A stretch of DNA of 64,000 nt from Bradyrhizobium sp. 186 (GTDB lineage Bacteria > Pseudomonadota > Alphaproteobacteria > Rhizobiales > Xanthobacteraceae), in assembly GCF_023101685.1 (NCBI RefSeq), contig NZ_CP082164.1, positions 8,680,001 through 8,744,000 on the forward strand, given 5' to 3'. The notes under the pieces were generated by a model. That model saw nothing but the letters and a program-made list of their open reading frames with translations, was not told the origin of the DNA and did not search any database. A program made the translations under genes and the position numbers. Shown here one piece after another: positions 36,848 to 46,459 of this stretch; the first letter of the stretch is position 1, and the number at the start of each line of letters is the position of its first letter.

Positions 36848-39256
36848 TCAGGAGACCATCGCGGTACCGATGATGTTCTCGCTTGCCAGTTGCGCGATCT
36901 CGGCGTCGGACAGCCCGAGAAGTTCTCTTAGGACGTCTCTGTTATGTTGTCCCAGTGTGGGGGCCGCCGAGCGGATCGCATACGGCGCTGCGCCTTCGCG
37001 AATCGGCATGGATGGCTGCGGGTGCGAGCCAATGAAAGCGCGTTCGACCTCCTGCAGAAATGCGCGCGAGCCGAGATGTCGATCCTTGAGCAGGTCAATC
37101 GGCAGGCGGGCCACGCCTGCCGCAACCCTTGCGCCCTGCAGCTCGGACATGGCGTGATCCGCATCACGAGTGTGCGTCCAAGCTTCGATGCCTGCCTCTA
37201 TGAGATCCTCAATGTCGCGGCGAGCTTCCGCAGATTCAAGCAATGCGTTCCAGGCCCAGTCTGGCCTACCAATAAGGATGGCAAGCCTCTGCCACATCGC
37301 CGCATCGGTAGCCGCTATCATGATCCAGTTGTCCTCACCCGCACACCGGAAGCAGCCATGCGGCACCAACTGCGGATGTCGAGCACCATACTTTGTGAGT
37401 GGCGCCCCATCAATCGAGTGAACGGTGATCCAGGGCGCCGCGAAGGGGATCATGCACTCGATTTGCGCGAGATCGATGAATTGTCCCTGCCCGGTGTTGC
37501 GAGCGTGAATCAGGGCGAGAAGAACTGCAGCGCAGCCGTTCAATCCGCCGACGGGATCCCCGAACGCGATGTGGCTCATCACAGGCGGCTTATCGGCGCT
37601 TCCGACCACGCTCGGCAGACCTGAGCCCTGCTCGAGAGTCGAGCCATAAGCCCGGCAATCGCGATGGACACTGCTCGCGCCAAAAGCTGACATCGACATC
37701 ATGACGAGGCGTGGATTGAGTAGTTTGAGTACGTCGTAACCAAGCCCGAGCCTTGGCAGCACATCAGCCGAGTAATTGCCGACCACAATATCGGCCTCCG
37801 CCAACAGCCGCTTGGCAAGAGCGAGGCCTTGCGGCCGCTTCAGGTCAAGTGTGATACCGCGCTTGTTGCGGTTCATAATGCAGAAGCATTGCGCCATTTC
37901 ATAAATTTGCCCGTCCACATAGCCGCTGCGCCGGTCAACTCCGCGCCACCAGTCCGGATACTGAATGGCTTCGATCTTGATGACGTCCGCCCCGAGATCG
38001 GCCAGTGTCCGGGTACACAATGGGCCTGCCCACCCCATCGTGAAGTCGATCACGCGAGTCCCATGCAACGGCTGCCGGTCCGCATCGATGCAGCCGGACG
38101 ATCCAGGCCCAGTCAGCGAGCCGTGAGTACGGATGTGGGCGGAATGTTGCTGCTCGCCGGGAGCCGGAACGCTGCCACCCCGGCGTGGTGGCGTCAACGT
38201 CAGCCGCTGCATCGAACCAACCGTCAGGCCCTCCTCTTTACCAATCACAATCGGCACTATTGCGCCGCGCGCCTTTTTTTCCTCGTCTTGGAGCAGATCG
38301 GATATTTCGGGCACCGGCACGATCGGGATTTTGCGCTTGAGTCCCTCCGCAAACCACTGCTGCGCTGTCCGCGCCTTCAGTCTCGGCACAAACTGTCGTT
38401 CGATCTGGTCCATGTGTTTCAGGCGACCTTCGTTGAAGGCGAGAGCCGGATCATCACGCAATTCGGACAGGTCGAGCATGTCGCAGAATGCGCGCCATTG
38501 CCCCGGCGTGACGGTCGAAAGGCCGAGCCAACCTTTTTTCGTTGGGTAAATGCCGACCGGAAAGTTCGGCCAGAAACGGTTAATACCGATCCGGCGCATC
38601 ACGTCGCCCCGCGCAAATGCCTCGAACATGAGATACTCGGACAGAGCGAGGCTTGATTCGAAAATGTTGAGCGACCACGAGCGCCCTGCTTCACCGTGCA
38701 GTCGTCCAACAACCGACGCTGCCGTGGCGATGAAGCCCCACAAGCCAGCGAGGATACCCGTTTGGAAATCTGGCGCGTGCAAGGGCGGGCCTTCGGCCGG
38801 TCCAACTAGCTTGATGAGACCGGCGAGAGCGCGCACTGTAGAGTCGGTGGCAGCGAATCCTGCATAGGGGCCCTCCCGGCCGAACCAGCTCGCTTCGAGA
38901 TAGATCAACCGAGGGTGTCGCTGACGGATCGAGGCGATATCGATGGGCGGGCAACCCGCCGGATCAACATCGCGCCCATCAACCAGAATGTCGCAATGCT
39001 CGATCAGTTCCGTCAGCCGCGTGGCCGCGTTCGGGACGCTAGCATCGATGATGATGCTTGATTTGTTGAAGTTCAGGAAGGCAAACCATGCGCTGTGGTC
39101 ACCTGGCGTGAGCGGCGGGCTCCGGCGAAGTGGATCGCCGGCTTTCGACTCGACCTTTTGAACATCGGCACCGAAATCCGCAAACATTCGCGCGCAATAG
39201 CTTGTCGCGGCCGAGCTACCGATCTCGACAACCCGTAGATGCGATAACACTCCCAT
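36848..39256 (-). CDS. Two-domain family III (CaiB/BaiF) CoA-transferase, copy 2
   Basis: 802 residues from the ATG at 39256, with AAGGAG six bases upstream. Like copy 1 at 22243-24687 it fuses two CaiB/BaiF units, and the two proteins align end to end without large gaps (MGVLSHLRVVEIGSSAATSY against MEVFSHLRVVEIGSSAATSY; YGSTLEQGSGLPSVVG in both). Most differences are conservative. Unlike copy 1 it is followed by an EctB-like aminotransferase remnant and a crotonase. It should transfer CoA between acids; substrate unknown. Both reading frames are intact, which argues that both copies are under selection or arrived recently. Confidence 0.88.
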   Translation of the reverse strand: MGVLSHLRVVEIGSSAATSYCARMFADFGADVQKVESKAGDPLRRSPPLTPGDHSAWFAFLNFNKSSIIIDASVPNAATRLTELIEHCDILVDGRDVDPAGCPPIDIASIRQRHPRLIYLEASWFGREGPYAGFAATDSTVRALAGLIKLVGPAEGPPLHAPDFQTGILAGLWGFIATAASVVGRLHGEAGRSWSLNIFESSLALSEYLMFEAFARGDVMRRIGINRFWPNFPVGIYPTKKGWLGLSTVTPGQWRAFCDMLDLSELRDDPALAFNEGRLKHMDQIERQFVPRLKARTAQQWFAEGLKRKIPIVPVPEISDLLQDEEKKARGAIVPIVIGKEEGLTVGSMQRLTLTPPRRGGSVPAPGEQQHSAHIRTHGSLTGPGSSGCIDADRQPLHGTRVIDFTMGWAGPLCTRTLADLGADVIKIEAIQYPDWWRGVDRRSGYVDGQIYEMAQCFCIMNRNKRGITLDLKRPQGLALAKRLLAEADIVVGNYSADVLPRLGLGYDVLKLLNPRLVMMSMSAFGASSVHRDCRAYGSTLEQGSGLPSVVGSADKPPVMSHIAFGDPVGGLNGCAAVLLALIHARNTGQGQFIDLAQIECMIPFAAPWITVHSIDGAPLTKYGARHPQLVPHGCFRCAGEDNWIMIAATDAAMWQRLAILIGRPDWAWNALLESAEARRDIEDLIEAGIEAWTHTRDADHAMSELQGARVAAGVARLPIDLLKDRHLGSRAFLQEVERAFIGSHPQPSMPIREGAAPYAIRSAAPTLGQHNRDVLRELLGLSDAEIAQLASENIIGTAMVS

Positions 39257-40252
39257 CGACAGCTCCTTTTTCACACCGTTGCTCAGGAAGTCACCCATCA
39301 GCCGACGCAAGCTTGTCGCACCTAAGCGCGGCTCTGCTGCAGTACCGATACAACGAAGTTTGTGCGGCGATGCGACGCGGCGACAGCGGGATAGAGCCCA
39401 TAGCTTTGATCCAAATCCTCGCCGAGGCAACGTTGACATTGTGTTGGAAACGACAAATCAAATACGACAGTGTCGTTCTGATGGATGTCCGCAACTCCGC
39501 TTTTCTCCTTTAACTTAAGCGATGGCCTCTTTCTGCCGATGGAAGCAAAGCCGCATGCCTCCCGCCCTATGCCAACGATTCGGCAGTCGGCCTGGCGGCC
39601 GTCAACAAGAAGACGTAGAGGAAACGCGATCATTTCGGCTGTGTGTCCGGCTATAGGCACTACGCCGAATAGTGACAGAACTGGCGCGCTTTGGGTTCAG
39701 GAACGGCTGCCGCAATGCTAGGCGACGGGAAGTCTGCTGTATGATGAGCAGTCCTGGCATGACAGGCTGTGCCACACTTCGCGATCCGTACATTGGTTGG
39801 GCTTTCCCAGGTTCAGTCAAGCATATCGCCCTGTCGTGATGAACTCGCCACATCGGGACGAGTGTTATCGAGATCGATTTCAGCAATCGGGTGTATTCGG
39901 TTGCGTATGCACGGGGCGGGAGGGCGATCCACCGTCGCGTTCCAATTTCTCATCTGCCAAACAATCACCCGCTCCAACACTAGGATGAGTCGGTACGACA
40001 GCGCGGCTTAGCTGGCGCCGGTCCTGCTGCGACCGTGATTGAAGCGAAATAGACCATTAGCCGCTTCGCTTGGGCAGCTACCAAATAAGATAGTCGGCAC
40101 CACACAGCCGATCGATGTTGCTCTACGAGAGCGCGTCACTTAGCAATTGCTCGCCGGGCCGCTCAGGCACGAGGATCACGCATGCGGCCACATTCCGCTG
40201 CGCGCGCCCGTCCAGCGGCAGGAACGGTCTGATGACGATTGATATGTCGCTG
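39257..40252. other. Intergenic stretch, 1.0 kb
   Basis: Upstream of the CoA-transferase operon and left of the group II intron. It should hold the operon promoter; a small ACGACA-c-TGTCGT inverted repeat lies near 39467-39480. No gene was accepted: a 112-codon minus-strand frame at 39322-39660 lacks family features. Confidence 0.4.
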
Positions 40253-40290
40253 ATCGCGGTAGGGACGCTCATTGCTGAGCGCCCCCCGCA

Positions 40291-40325
40291 CAGATCCGGA
40301 CGAGCCCAATTAAGGCATCCGGCTC
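40291..40325 (-). ncRNA. Group II intron domain V
   Basis: Reads GAGCCGGATGCC, loop TTAATT, GGGCTCGTCCGGATCTG in the intron orientation. It folds into the small two-helix hairpin with AGC near its base and a bulge on the 3' side, the catalytic core of the ribozyme. Thirty-five bases, the expected size. Confidence 0.8.
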
Positions 40326-41801
40326 CTACCTTGGGTGTGTGACGGCGAAGCGCTGTTGCGGCCAGGGATGGAGGATACGGGGTTGAGGAAGCCAGTCATC
40401 CGCCAACTTCGTCATACGATCCCAAGTGAAGCCGGCTCGTTGGCTGCGGCGCCGAAGCGTTCGCCGCCAGAGGTCGGTCACATAATAGCGGAACGCTGAG
40501 AGCGCCCGCCCGTTTGCAGGAACCGCATAGTAGGCGAAGTGGCCGGTGGTGACCTGTCTCAGCCATTTACCCTGGACGGGGATCGGTTGGTGCATTCGAC
40601 GCCGCAGCTCTGCCTTGATGTCCTGAAGCTTCGTCCGCAGACGGTCGCGACGGGTCTTCCTTTCGAGCAGGAAGTTTCCCCGGCGTGACTTACCGCAGAT
40701 GTGGATGAAGCCCAGAAACATGAAGGTCTCCGGTTTGCCGAGCCCGCGTGTCTTGCGATTGGTCGCCGCATAGCGACCGAACTCAATCAGGCGGGTCTTG
40801 TCCGAATGGAGCGTCAACGCGAATGCCTCAATCCGTTCACGCATCGCATCAAGGAAGCGACGAGCGTCGTCCTCATGCTCGAAGCCGGCCACCAGATCAT
40901 CCGCATAGCGCACGATAATCATATCGCCGTGGGCCTCCTGCCGTCGCCAGCGTTCGGCCCAAAGATCGAAACAGTAGTGCAGGTAAACGTTGGCGAGCAG
41001 CGGCGAAATCACCGATCCTTGCCCCGTGCCCCTGTCGTCCACGGTTACGACCCCGTCTTCGAGGATACCCGCCCTCAGCCATTTACGGATCAGGCGGATG
41101 ATGCGCTTGTCACCGATGCGGTGCTCCAAAAACTGGACTAGCCAGTCCTGGCTCACACTTCCGAAGAAGTTTTGCACGTCGGCGTCAAGTATCCAGTTCA
41201 CCTTCCGCGTGGTGATCGCTACCGTCAGGGCGTCCAACGCATCGTGTGGCCCCCGGCCGGGTCGAAACCCATAGGAGAAGCCGACGAAGTCGCCTTCGTA
41301 GATGGCGTTAAGCACCATGACGGTCGCGCCCTGGACGATTTTGTCTTCCAGAGCCGCGATCGCCAGCGGCCGCTGCTTCCCATCCGCCTTCGGTATGTAC
41401 GTCCGGCGTGACGGTTGCGGCCGGTACGCTCCCCGGTGGACCCGTTCGTGCAGTTCCCTGAGCCGGGGCTCAAGGTCGGCCTCGTAGTCCTGCCACGTCA
41501 TGCCATCCACGCCGGGGGCGGCTTTGCGCCGAAGCGCATAGAACGCCATCTGGAGTGTATCGACAGTGATATGGTGGAGAAGTGCGGTGAACCGTTCCTT
41601 CTTCTTCAGCCTTGCAGCTTTCCGTACGCGGTCCAGCGCTTGGGTCACGCGAGCCCGGTGCTGTGCCCGGTGCGTGCTTTGCTGGCCCTCGTTCCCCTTG
41701 GTCCCCGGCCTTGGCTCCGCCGGCTCCGTCACCGGTCGCCCGGCTTTGTTCGCCGGCTTCGCAGCTACTATGCCGGAGTCAGACTTCTCTGGATCGTGCA
41801 T
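40326..41801 (-). CDS. ltrA: Group II intron reverse transcriptase/maturase
   Basis: 491 residues. Reverse-transcriptase blocks in order: RRKAAPGVDGMTWQDYEADL, PKADGKQRPLAIAALEDKIV, DFVGFSYGFRPGRGPHDALD, ILDADVQNFFGSVSQDWLVQ, GTGQGSVISPLLANVYLHYC and the catalytic IVRYADDLVAGFEHEDDA (YADD). The maturase X domain follows (MHQPIPVQGKWLRQVTTGHF and later RRRSQRAGFTWDRMTKLADD, WLPQPRILHPWP). There is no HNH endonuclease domain. It binds the intron RNA, helps it splice and copies it into a DNA target. Intact. Confidence 0.93.
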   Translation of the reverse strand: MHDPEKSDSGIVAAKPANKAGRPVTEPAEPRPGTKGNEGQQSTHRAQHRARVTQALDRVRKAARLKKKERFTALLHHITVDTLQMAFYALRRKAAPGVDGMTWQDYEADLEPRLRELHERVHRGAYRPQPSRRTYIPKADGKQRPLAIAALEDKIVQGATVMVLNAIYEGDFVGFSYGFRPGRGPHDALDALTVAITTRKVNWILDADVQNFFGSVSQDWLVQFLEHRIGDKRIIRLIRKWLRAGILEDGVVTVDDRGTGQGSVISPLLANVYLHYCFDLWAERWRRQEAHGDMIIVRYADDLVAGFEHEDDARRFLDAMRERIEAFALTLHSDKTRLIEFGRYAATNRKTRGLGKPETFMFLGFIHICGKSRRGNFLLERKTRRDRLRTKLQDIKAELRRRMHQPIPVQGKWLRQVTTGHFAYYAVPANGRALSAFRYYVTDLWRRTLRRRSQRAGFTWDRMTKLADDWLPQPRILHPWPQQRFAVTHPR

Positions 41802-42163
41802 CAGCGGCTACGGCTCCTCGCCTTCCCGCCGCGGACCAGGCTGCTCAGTGAGCATCTGGCCGACCGAGAGAGCTCCCGGTTCCCGTACAAGAAGCTTCTG
41901 CACATGCCAGGGTCTGCGACCACGCCGAAGCGACTGGGCGCTCGCGATATCGCACCCCTTCGTGTTGCCTTCCGCTCAGTTGACAGCGTCGGCTCTCGGG
42001 AAAACATTCTTTCGCGGCTCAATGGCTGGCCTATGCACTCCCCTGCCGACGCTTCGCCGACACCCTCACGGATGCCTACGCACGGCTCGGGGCCGATGTG
42101 GATCGCTACTCCTTCATCGTAGTGGACTTCCACCACCTACTCCTTGCCGGTCTCCCGGCGCAC

Positions 42164-42576
42164 CAACTGCAATGCTAAAGCGCCAACTCTGTTATCTGCT
42201 TCGGCGCTCAGATTATTCGCGTGTAATGAACCGCCAGAAGGAGCGCTGGCGCCACGATCTGGTCGAGAAAGACGGCGATGATCTGAGCTTCCGAAGTCAT
42301 GATGATTATCTGCCACTTCCCAGCGGCATGCCCCCCGGCCAGATCTGAAGAAACTCCAAGCCTACCGCGGGAGATCCCGGGCAGTACTCTGCTTCGATGC
42401 TACAGCTGAGGTAGAATGGCTACCAAGCTAGAAAAGGCCGTTGAGATATTGAGCATTGCGCCTCAACCGCCGTCCCGTGTGTCTCGGCCGGGGTACTCTC
42501 TCACGTTCCTACCGCCCTGCCTCGGCTCGCGCAGGCCCGGGCAGATGCGATCGAGGCGGCGATAGAGGTCACCTAG
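42164..42576. other. Stretch between the intron and the IS5-type element
   Basis: Starts with CAACTGCAATGCTAA (42164-42178), nearly the right tip of the IS701 element at 44739-44755. The next 170 bp stay open in one plus frame ending at 42348 (RSDYSRVMNRQKERWRHDLV), perhaps the 3' end of a lost gene. The remainder shows nothing. CTAG at 42573-42576 is the left target copy of the IS5-type element. Confidence 0.45.
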
Positions 42577-43312
42577 GGTCTGTTTGGATTCATCTTGAAT
42601 TTATCACGCCCGTGGTGAGACTGATCATTGCTTCAAAGCTGGTGTCCGTTTTGTCTGCTCGCATGGCGATCCGCTTGAATTCCTTGAGCTTGCAGAAGAA
42701 GTTTTCGATCAGATGTCGCCATTTGTAGATGTCGGCGTCGATGACGAGAGGTTTTGCGCGCCGCGGGTGCTGAGAGATGACCATTTTTGGCGCCGCGTGC
42801 GTCGAGGTCGGCGATGATGGCGTTGCTATCGAACGCCTTGTCTGCAATCAGCGCCTCGAAGGTCAGTCCTTACGATTAGCGGCGGAACGCCGACCGTGTC
42901 AAAGCGCTGTCCTGGCAGCAGCACGAAACGCACGAGATTGCCGAGCGCATCGGTAAGTGCCAGGATTTTGGTGGTCATTCCGCCTTTCGAGCGGCCGATG
43001 GCCTGTTTTTGCGTCCCCCTTTTGCGCCCTGTCCGTGGCGGTGGACCTTGACGATGGTGGCATCGACCATGACGTACTCCATCTCCGGCTCGTCTGAGAC
43101 CGCATCAAACATGCGCTTCCAGACGCCCGCCTTCGCCCAGTCGCGAAAGCGCGTGCAAACAGCCGGTTGTTATTGCCGCTCCGGCCCGGATCGCCCGGCT
43201 TGCCAAGACAAAGCGGCTCCATCTTCGCCCATTGGGCGTCAGTCAAAACGAATCGGTCCATCCCAAGCTTGAATCACAAAGCCAGGATGAGAATCCTGAA
43301 TCCAAACAGACC
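42577..43312 (-). mobile_element. IS5-family element, degenerate
   Basis: Inverted repeats GGTCTGTTTGGATTCA at 42577-42592 and TGAATCCAAACAGACC at 43297-43312 are perfect. The element is flanked by CTAG on both sides (42573-42576 and 43313-43316). About 736 bp, shorter than full-length relatives, so it carries internal deletions. The ends could still be acted on by a related transposase. Confidence 0.88.
42590..43261 (-). pseudogene. IS5-family transposase remnant
   Basis: The N-terminus MDRFVLTDAQWAKMEPLCLG followed by KPGDPGRSGNNNRLFARAF is clear, then frame is lost several times. Mid-protein pieces appear in other frames (the pattern of VDATIVKVHRHGQGAKGGRK, read on the complement of 43005-43075). 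The C-terminus is IDADIYKWRHLIENFFCKLK, then EFKRIAMRADKTDTSFEAMI, with the DDE glutamate in HLIENFF. The segment holding the second Asp is shortened near 42790-42890. Not functional. Confidence 0.83.
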
Positions 43313-43316
43313 CTAG

Positions 43317-44751
43317 CATTACAGTTGCTTTGTTTGCGGGCTTCTGAATCCATGGGCAACCATGATTCGAATGTCGTGGACGCGGGCCGCGTCGGTTGAG
43401 GAGACGCTTGCGTTGTGGGCGGCGTCGCTTCGAGAGGTCAAGCAACGGATACGTCCGTTGTTCACGCAAGAGCGTGTGGCGACGAATGCAGGCTTGTTCC
43501 TGGAAGGTCTGCTCGGAGATGAGCAGCGCAAGACCGGCTGGATGCGCGCGGAGGCGGCTGGCGATCCCGGCCCATGGCGTCAGCAGGCAATTCTGGGTCG
43601 TGGAGATTGGGACGCTGATGCCCTGCGCGATATCGTCCGCGACTATGTCATCGAGCATTTGGCGGATGACGATGCGGTGCTGGTGATCGACGAGACCGGC
43701 TTTCTCAAGCAGGGTAAGGCCTCATGCGGAGTGGCACGGCAATACACTGGTTCGGCAGGGAAGATCACGAACTGCCAGATCGGCGTCTTCGCTACCTACG
43801 TTTCGCGTCATGGTCATGCGTTCATCGATCGCGCGTTGTATCTTCCGAAGGAATGGACTGACGATCCAGATCGTCTGGAAGCCGCATATGTGCCTGCCGA
43901 TGTCGGCTTTGCGACCAAACCAAAGCTTGCGACGAGAATGATCGCACGTGCGATAGCCGCGTCTGTACCATTCAAGTGGGTTGCCGGTGACACGGTCTAC
44001 GGTGTTGGCGATATCGAACAGCAGCTACGGCGGGCAGGCAAAGGCTATGTGCTCGGGGTCAGCAGCTCTCATGTCTTCCGATCCTGGGGCAAGCGACAGC
44101 CGGTCGCCGGCAAGGCCGAAGACATCGCCCGGACGCGGCGCCCGTCCGACTGGAAGCGCTTGTCGGCGGGAGCCGGAACCAAAGGACCGAGGCTGCATGA
44201 CTGGTGTTATCTCGAACTGGCCGATCTCGAGGTCGAGCAGTTCAACAGCGCAAATGATGGTTTATGGACGCGCGGTCTGCTGATCCGTCGCCATATCGCC
44301 GATGGCGATCTCGCCTTCTTCACCACCTGGTGCCCAGCGGGAACATCAATTGAAACGCTGGTCGCGGTCGAAGGCCATCGATGGGCGATCGAGGACAGCT
44401 TTGAAACCGCGAAAAACGAGTTCGGGCTCGATCACAACGAGAGCAGGTCCTGGCATGGCTGGCATCGCCACGTGTCCCTGGTGATGCTCGCCTTCGCCAT
44501 GATGGCGGCGATCCGCCATCGCGCCAATCCGCCACCGCCCAAAAAAACCAAACGCCGCCCCCCGGCAAAAGCCAAAGCATAACCACACCGCCACTGATCC
44601 GTTGGTCAATCCAGGAAATCCGCCGCATTGCCATCAGGCTTGCTCGAAAGCGGATCCAACCCGCGCATGTCATCGCATGGTCATTCTGGCGCAGAGCTCA
44701 CCAGGCTGCCGCTCAGCGCGCGCATCTCAAAGCAAAACGGCAACTGTAATG
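43317..44751 (+). mobile_element. IS701-family element, apparently complete
   Basis: Termini CATTACAGTTGC (43317) and GCAACTGTAATG (ending 44751) are inverted repeats. CTAG flanks both ends (43313-43316 and 44752-44755), the 4-bp target duplication typical of IS701. About 1435 bp with one intact transposase gene. The left CTAG is also the right flank of the IS5-type element, so the two elements abut through a single tetranucleotide. Confidence 0.9.
43362..44582 (+). CDS. IS701-family transposase
   Basis: 406 residues, uninterrupted. DDE-type core: VLVIDETGFLKQGKASCGVA with the first Asp, VAGDTVYGVGDIEQQLRRAG with the second, and the C-terminal AVEGHRWAIEDSFETAKNEF with the Glu inside the YREK-like block, followed by SWHGWHRHVSLVMLAFAMMA. 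The C-terminal tail is lysine/proline-rich. Cuts and pastes the element at CTAG-like targets. It is one of only two transposase genes in this window without any lesion. Confidence 0.92.
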   Translation: MIRMSWTRAASVEETLALWAASLREVKQRIRPLFTQERVATNAGLFLEGLLGDEQRKTGWMRAEAAGDPGPWRQQAILGRGDWDADALRDIVRDYVIEHLADDDAVLVIDETGFLKQGKASCGVARQYTGSAGKITNCQIGVFATYVSRHGHAFIDRALYLPKEWTDDPDRLEAAYVPADVGFATKPKLATRMIARAIAASVPFKWVAGDTVYGVGDIEQQLRRAGKGYVLGVSSSHVFRSWGKRQPVAGKAEDIARTRRPSDWKRLSAGAGTKGPRLHDWCYLELADLEVEQFNSANDGLWTRGLLIRRHIADGDLAFFTTWCPAGTSIETLVAVEGHRWAIEDSFETAKNEFGLDHNESRSWHGWHRHVSLVMLAFAMMAAIRHRANPPPPKKTKRRPPAKAKA

Positions 44752-45039
44752 CTAGGACGCGGGCCTTTTAGTGCAGCCATTATGTCTAAATCGCGCAGTC
44801 GCACGCGAGGCCAAACGGGAGTAACCTTTTGTTTGGTGGAGTAGCCGCAAGCAGGATTCAGCAGGATTGCTGCCTGGTACAGGTTAAGGAATGCCTCGGC
44901 GACGGTATGCCTGACCCCGACCATACCAGCCGCTCGCGTTCCTCGAGGTTGACCCCGGCACATACGTGTTAGTTGAAATACAGTGCATCCGCAGAATGCC
45001 ATCAACTTAGGCAGCAGCCAGATCGCAGCGGATCTCCCA

Positions 45040-46459
45040 GATCGTGTCCCTGGGCGTGGTGTAGCTGGCGGCGGGTCACCGCGTTCGCCGGCAAGGGCCG
45101 GGCCGGTCAGCTGGCGATAGCCGGAAGGCTGACGATCGGATCATCGCTCAATGGCGCGATGGTTTCCAGCGTCATGTAGCGGGCACGCTGGACGGCCCAC
45201 TCATCGTTTTGCTCGAGCAGGATCGCGCCTATGAGGCGAACGATCGCATCCTCGTTGGGGAAGATGCCGACCACTTCGGTGCGCCGCTTGATCTCGCCGT
45301 TGAGGCGCTCGATCGGGTTGGTGGAGTGCAGCTTGGTCCGATGCTGCGGCGGGAAGGTCATGTAGGCGAGCACGTCGGTCTCGGCCTCGTCGAGGAAGCC
45401 GGCAAGCTTCGGCAGCTTGGGGCGAAGCTGATCCGCGACCTTGCGCCACTGCGTTCGCGCGGCCTCCGCATCATCCTGAGCAAACGCGGTGGCGATGAAG
45501 GCGGAGACGACGCGCCGCCCGCTCTTGCCGGCATGCGCCAGCGCGTTGCGCATAAAGTGGACGCGGCACCGCTGCCAGCTGGCGTTGAGGACCTTGGCTA
45601 CGGTAGCCTTGATGCCCTCGTGGGCGTCGGACACGACCAGCTTGACGCCGCGCAGGCCGCGGCGGGCGAGCTTGCGCAGGAACGCCGTCCAGAAGGTCTC
45701 AGCCTCGGACGGCCCAATGTCCATGCCAAGAACCTCGCGCCGGCCGTCGCTGTTGACGCCGACCGCGACGATCACCGCGACTGATACGATGCGGCCATTC
45801 TGGCGCACCTTCACGTAAGTGGCGTCGATCCACAGATACGGCCAGTCGCCCTCGATCGGACGGGCGAGGAAGGCCTTCACCTTGTCGATCTCGCCACACA
45901 GCCGGCTGACCTGGCTCTTGGAGATGCCGGTCATGCCCATCGCCTGCACCAGATCGTCCACCGAACGGGTCGAGACGCCCTGCACATAAGCTTCCTGCAC
46001 CACGGCGGTGAGCGCCTTCTCGGCCATGCGGCGCGGCTCCAGGAAGCCCGGGAAGTAGGAGCCTTTGCGCAGCTTTGGGATGCGCAGTTCGACCGCGCCG
46101 GCGCGGGTCTCCCAGATCCGCTCCCGGTAACCGTTGCGCTGGGCCAGGCGCTCGGGGCTCTTCTCGCCGTAGCTCGCCCCGGTCTGGCCCTCGACTTCCA
46201 GCTCCATCAGACGCTGGGCGGCAAAGCCGATCATCTCGCGCAGCAGATCGGCGTCGGGGTCTTCTCTACGAGTGAGCGCAGGTTCATCATGTCGTCGGTC
46301 ATCGGTGGTTCCTCGGTTGCGTTGGCGTGTCGCAACCCGATCCTACCGGAGAACTGCCGGTGACCACCGCAAAGCCGCCCGCCCGCTACGGCGCTATTGG
46401 GGGCGCGCGTTCGGGCGGCTTTGCTCTACCGAGCTACACCATCACTGGGGACACGACCG
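45040..46459 (-). mobile_element. IS256-family element
   Basis: Left end GATCGTGTCCCTGGG...GTGTAGCT (45040-45066) and right end, read inverted, GGTCGTGTCCCCAG...GTGTAGCTC (46459-46432) are imperfect inverted repeats of about 26 bp, as in IS256. ATCTCC lies on both flanks (45032-45037 and 46461-46466), possibly the remains of an 8-bp duplication. About 1420 bp. The transposase gene has a frameshift close to its start. An old relic of a relative sits at 32860. Confidence 0.85.
45107..46302 (-). pseudogene. IS256-family transposase, frameshifted near the start
   Basis: The normal start [15 protein letters not shown] is read from the ATG at 46302. One C appears to be missing in the run at about 46257-46261, since ACCCCGAC stands where ACCCCCGAC would keep the frame. 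After it, the main frame runs from [20 protein letters not shown] for 375 residues with the full DDE core: [40 protein letters not shown] and [20 protein letters not shown]. An internal start could give a protein lacking 24 residues. Probably inactive, but the lesion is mild. Confidence 0.8.

Larger units (their letters stand above)
40253..42163 (-). mobile_element. Group II intron with reverse transcriptase
   Basis: The RNA starts with GTGCGCCGGGAGACCGG at 42163 reading leftwards, the standard 5' end of these introns, followed by domain I sequence. The reverse-transcriptase ORF fills domain IV. Domain V (40291-40325) begins GAGCCGGATG and contains the AGC triad; domain VI follows and the intron ends near ACCGCGAT at about 40253. 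Total about 1.9 kb. All parts needed for splicing and retrohoming appear present. The 5' flank is an IS701-like tip. Confidence 0.85.
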
